Shown here in pieces: positions 60,700 through 64,000 of a stretch of DNA of 64,000 nucleotides. The DNA lies in assembly GCA_028023455.1 (NCBI GenBank), contig JAQFVV010000013.1:11322579-11386578 (forward strand), written 5' to 3'. Position 1 is the stretch's first letter. Each line of letters begins with the position of its first letter. The position numbers were made by a program, and so were the translations under genes. The DNA comes from Epiperipatus broadwayi (lineage: Eukaryota > Onychophora > Udeonychophora > Euonychophora > Peripatidae). The notes beneath the pieces are model-generated. The model saw only the letters and a program-made list of their open reading frames with translations. It did not search any database and was not told the origin of the DNA.

Positions 60700-61450
60700 A
60701 ATTTAAAAGGAAATTAAATCCTATAGTAACAACTTTCATATGAAGGTGAAGATATTAGATGCAAAATTAATAAAATTATAAACAAAGCAGAAAATATAAT
60801 GAATAATAAAGTAAAACTCGAGGTATTTGGCATATTTGTGGATAAAATGAACAATTTTGAAAGTACACAATTCTTAAGGATGAATAACAAATGTAGTCCT
60901 CTTATAGCACTTCCAAAGGTCTCTGATATTATATCTTGGTTGAATGAGATCAACTTATGGTTCTATATCAACATGATGATAATTTTTTTTATTGCTAAAA
61001 AGATGATAATGTATATGGATTTTTAAGAAGGAGAGTGATATACCACTCAAAATTCTAAGATTACTTTTTTACTTACCAAGAGAACTATGAATGTTTATCA
61101 ATATTTGGATCAAAATTCAAAATACCTGTTTCCTTTATTATGAGGCTGATAAAATAGCTTTGGATCAATCAAGAAAAATATTACATGAGAAGATTCAGAA
61201 AAAATTTCCTGCAGCATTCATATCTAAAATTAAAAAGATGTATTATGAGCTAGATGCTTCTTTTTTTTTTTTTCGTATGTCATAGCATCGGCTGGGACGT
61301 GAACCCACAACCTGCAAACAACTACTTGCTTGCATGGCAGCTGTGATACCTCTCAGCTAACAACGCAAGACATAGATGCTTCTTATTGTAATAATAGCCT
61401 GCATAAGGATGAGTAGTGTATCCTTGATGTTAAATTTTCCAGAATCATGA
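60700..61450 (+). pseudogene. Coding-like debris split by a SINE
   Basis: Open frames at 60799-61026 (75 codons) and 61091-61285 give peptides with normal amino-acid mix (for example FGIFVDKMNNFESTQFLRMN; ADKIALDQSRKILHEKIQKK, then FPAAFISKIKKMYYELDAS). If the SINE and one TSD copy are removed, the second frame runs on (YCNNSLHKDE) to a stop. I do not recognise the family. It may be the remains of a transposon protein. It is surrounded by no other gene signal. Confidence 0.35.
61251..61384 (-). mobile_element. tRNA-derived SINE, family 1, copy c, with 12-bp TSDs
   Basis: The body is 61263-61372 on the minus strand, with TTAGCTGAGAGGTATCACAG (box A side) near 61340-61360, a GGTTCACGTCCCAG-like box B near 61290-61305, and ending ATGACATACG plus an A-tail (T-run 61263-61273 on plus). 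It is flanked by exact TAGATGCTTCTT at 61251-61262 and 61373-61384. Confidence 0.93.
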
Positions 61451-61454
61451 CTAA

Positions 61455-64000
61455 AAAATCATCCAGCAATAGGATGAAAATGAAAATGTAAAGATAAAAA
61501 CAGCACAAGATTTAAATAATCAGTGGAAATAATTCAACATTTACAGAAATTTAAATAATGACTGATAAATAACATTTTTTTGTTACTTAAAATTGGGGAA
61601 CGTATAATAGTTAGCTTGATGAAGAAGATTAATTTATAGATATAAAATTTTACATTGGGTGATTATTAATCATCACACACTACAAAATCATTCGTTTTCT
61701 TTCTAAATACACCATTCTTTATCATAAAATATATATTAGCAAAAAGACTTAATAATCATTCTTTAATATAGCGCTTGACATAAAGAAAAAAGTCTTGTAT
61801 GATTCGGTAGTGGGTTGATAGATATAAACACACTATTATACATACCTACATATAAATACCACTATCAATATTAAAAAACTGTCCCAATGCAAAACAACTT
61901 GTACAAAAATTCATTTCTAATTTGTTTATTTATCATTGCCGTCTTTTTTATAATTAATTTTAATATTGATAGTGCCATTTATATGTAAATTTGTATAATG
62001 ATGGTTGTTTGCATACAAAAATTCATTTAGTTTCTTTGTAATACTTCTATTTTCTTGTAATTAATTTTAATCCAAGTTGTTGAAAGTACATTAATTAAGG
62101 AATTTATTTGTAAATAACAAAATTTGTAATTGATCGAAGTCAAGCTGAATATTTATTTTTATTTACTATTACAAAATAAATTATTTTTATATTTAATGAC
62201 AAAAGCATATTATTATCAGATCAGGATTAAAAGACAAGATATAAAAAAAACGAGACTAAATTGAAAATTTTAATTTATGTAATAAAAAAACTTGAATAGA
62301 GAAGAGAGGAAAATAAACTGCTTCATAAGTGCATCGTAAAAAATATTTAATGATTGCACAATCAAGAAAATATCGAGATGGTCAATGAATACCCAATCAT
62401 CATCATCATCTCTTCATCTTGAAAAATTCTTTGAAATGCTTTTTTCGAAGTACCCTCTTTAATAAATCGTGAAGTAAGATTTCTTCATAATACAAAAAAA
62501 TATCCATTTTCTTCAATTGCCAGTATAATATTCTACTTATTACGTTGCGGATTTCAGGAATCATATCTCCCGTTGTGTTTTTATCACATTTATCCAAGTT
62601 ATAGGAAGAAAAGGCTTTATTTATTGATAAATTTTAAAAATATATATATAAAATAGATAACAAAACCTTTAATATAAAAGAAAGGGAATACAGATAAACG
62701 TTTAAATTTTATTCAAAATTTTGTTTATTTTTGTGGAACATTTAAGTGTTCATTATATATAAACAAAATAGTTAAAAATTGTTATTTTAATGGTCTACTA
62801 AATTAATACAAATGGGTTTCCTTTTTTTTTAAACTCCATTATTCTTTAATTTGTTTATTGTTAAATGTCTATATATTACATAATATTATCAAAGAAACTA
62901 TATTAAATGTTTGTGTGCAATTATAAGAGAAGAAAGGATGCGAATAAAACAACCATTTTATAAGTAAACAAAAATTAATTATTCTTACAACAGGAACCAT
63001 ATGCATATGTATTTATTATTTTATATTTAACTATTTAAAATGAAAGGGAGAACTTGTTTAGACGCAACATGTTTCTGATGACTTTATTCTCTGGAAGAAT
63101 GTTAAGGATGAGTGATGTAATTACTTGACTATAATTTATTTATTTTACTGAAGATTTTAGATGTGTATGAACATGAAAGGATAATGTGTATTCTATTTGA
63201 AAACGGGCTTTTCCAGATAAATATAATATTGTTTTAGTATTACTTTACAATGTTAAGAAAATATAATAAATAAGTATAAGAGAAATATAAAACATTATAG
63301 ATCAATTTTCTTCCTCATTTTTATTATTTTTAGAAATTTTTACACATTTACAAAAGCTTGTCATTTTCTTGATACATAATCAACATTTTGTTGCTTTATA
63401 TCTTCTGAGCCCCACTAACTCAACTACCTGTGAGAAAACTGATGACATTATTTTTCAGAAAGCCTCTTATATTTTTTTTTTAAAAAAAATTCATTATATT
63501 GAAACAGTTTCCTTGAAGAATCATTTGCATTACTGGATCTTGGAAACCTTTACACAACAATCATTTCTTCTTTTTTTTATTTTATAACAAAAAAAACATC
63601 TTAAGATATATAAAAAAAGTACTGAGACAAGTCTGTAAAAGATTTTCCTGAAAGATAAATACAATATTATTGCTAAATTTCGGCCTGGTTCTTTTAGAGA
63701 TGCATTTTCTTCAGGATCAAGAGCATCTACTATATCTTAATACTAATTTTATTATAGTTTATAATTTCATGCTTATACAACCAAAATAAAACATTTATCA
63801 TCATAATATAATGTTATTATAATCTATGACCTAATTACTCCTCCACACTTATGTATGGGTAAATATAATTAAGAATGCACACTGAAAGAATGTATATTTT
63901 GACATATTTCTGGAACATAATCTTTTATCATAATTCCTAAGCACAACTCATGTTTATTCAATATAGTCCACAATGCAGTTATTTTTGAAATTTTATCTAA
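61455..64000. other. AT-rich stretch, no recognised gene; hammerhead-like relic near 63060
   Basis: No coding sequence that I can support. On the minus strand near 63060-63112 lies CATCAGAAACATGTTGCGTC, that is GAA followed by the palindrome ACATGT, preceded by a poor match to the hammerhead core. Near 63660-63720 a CCTGAAGAA...CCGAAATTT arrangement also recalls PLE tails. Both are too decayed to call. Confidence 0.35.

Overview
This is AT-rich (by eye a little over 70% A+T) nuclear DNA from a eukaryote, almost certainly an invertebrate animal. The reasons are RTE-clade LINE copies, Penelope-like element (PLE) fragments with a GIY-YIG endonuclease, a Tigger-like and a hAT-like DNA transposon, tRNA-derived SINEs, long microsatellites and no compact genes. 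I cannot fix the phylum from sequence alone. I find no convincing host protein-coding gene, rRNA or functional tRNA. The window reads as an intergenic or large-intron tract built from mobile elements of different ages.

Layout. 0-3.3 kb: decayed RTE LINE, coding on the minus strand. 7.4-7.9 kb: two facing copies of an unidentified coding fragment. 7.95-9.8 kb: a second, 5'-truncated RTE copy carrying a SINE. 11.1-14.5 kb: a very large imperfect palindrome (arms about 1.6-1.8 kb) without ORFs. 15.3-15.7 kb: hAT-like MITE. 18.8 kb: (TA)n with an embedded run of about 29 G. 21.0-21.6 kb: a foldback element with a hammerhead ribozyme in each arm, the + strand copy with all core residues and all stems present. 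22.9 kb: SINE with an 18-bp target-site duplication (TSD). 23.8 kb: another hammerhead core. 24.25-24.57 kb: ATCT/ATCC microsatellite. 30.1-31.7 kb: RTE fragment split by a Tigger-like transposon. 31.96-40.0 kb: a young LTR element whose 2.75-kb LTRs are longer than its 2.5-kb interior; the interior carries one orphan 387-codon ORF and no reverse transcriptase. 46.7-47.3 kb: PLE GIY-YIG fragment with a hammerhead relic. 48.6-53.1 kb: facing copies of a second SINE family, a cluster of a short CpG-containing motif, and a 652-bp composite insertion with 13-bp flanking direct repeats. 53.3-54.35 kb: second Tigger-like copy. 55.6-57.3 kb: two PLE 3' ends fused head-to-head in a 1.7-kb palindrome. 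57.7-58.06 kb: AAC/AAT microsatellite. 59.4-61.5 kb: a further LINE scrap and coding-like debris carrying a third SINE.

Two themes stand out. First, inverted (head-to-head) duplications recur, seven or more in 64 kb, across unrelated sequence types. Second, self-cleaving hammerhead motifs, intact or decayed, recur in PLE, SINE-like and foldback settings, several with the same GAA plus 6-nt-palindrome stem III seen in PLE and retrozyme ribozymes. The LTR element with the orphan ORF is the best candidate for an undescribed system.

All element names rest on reading motifs, TIRs, TSDs and box sequences by eye. No database search was run.
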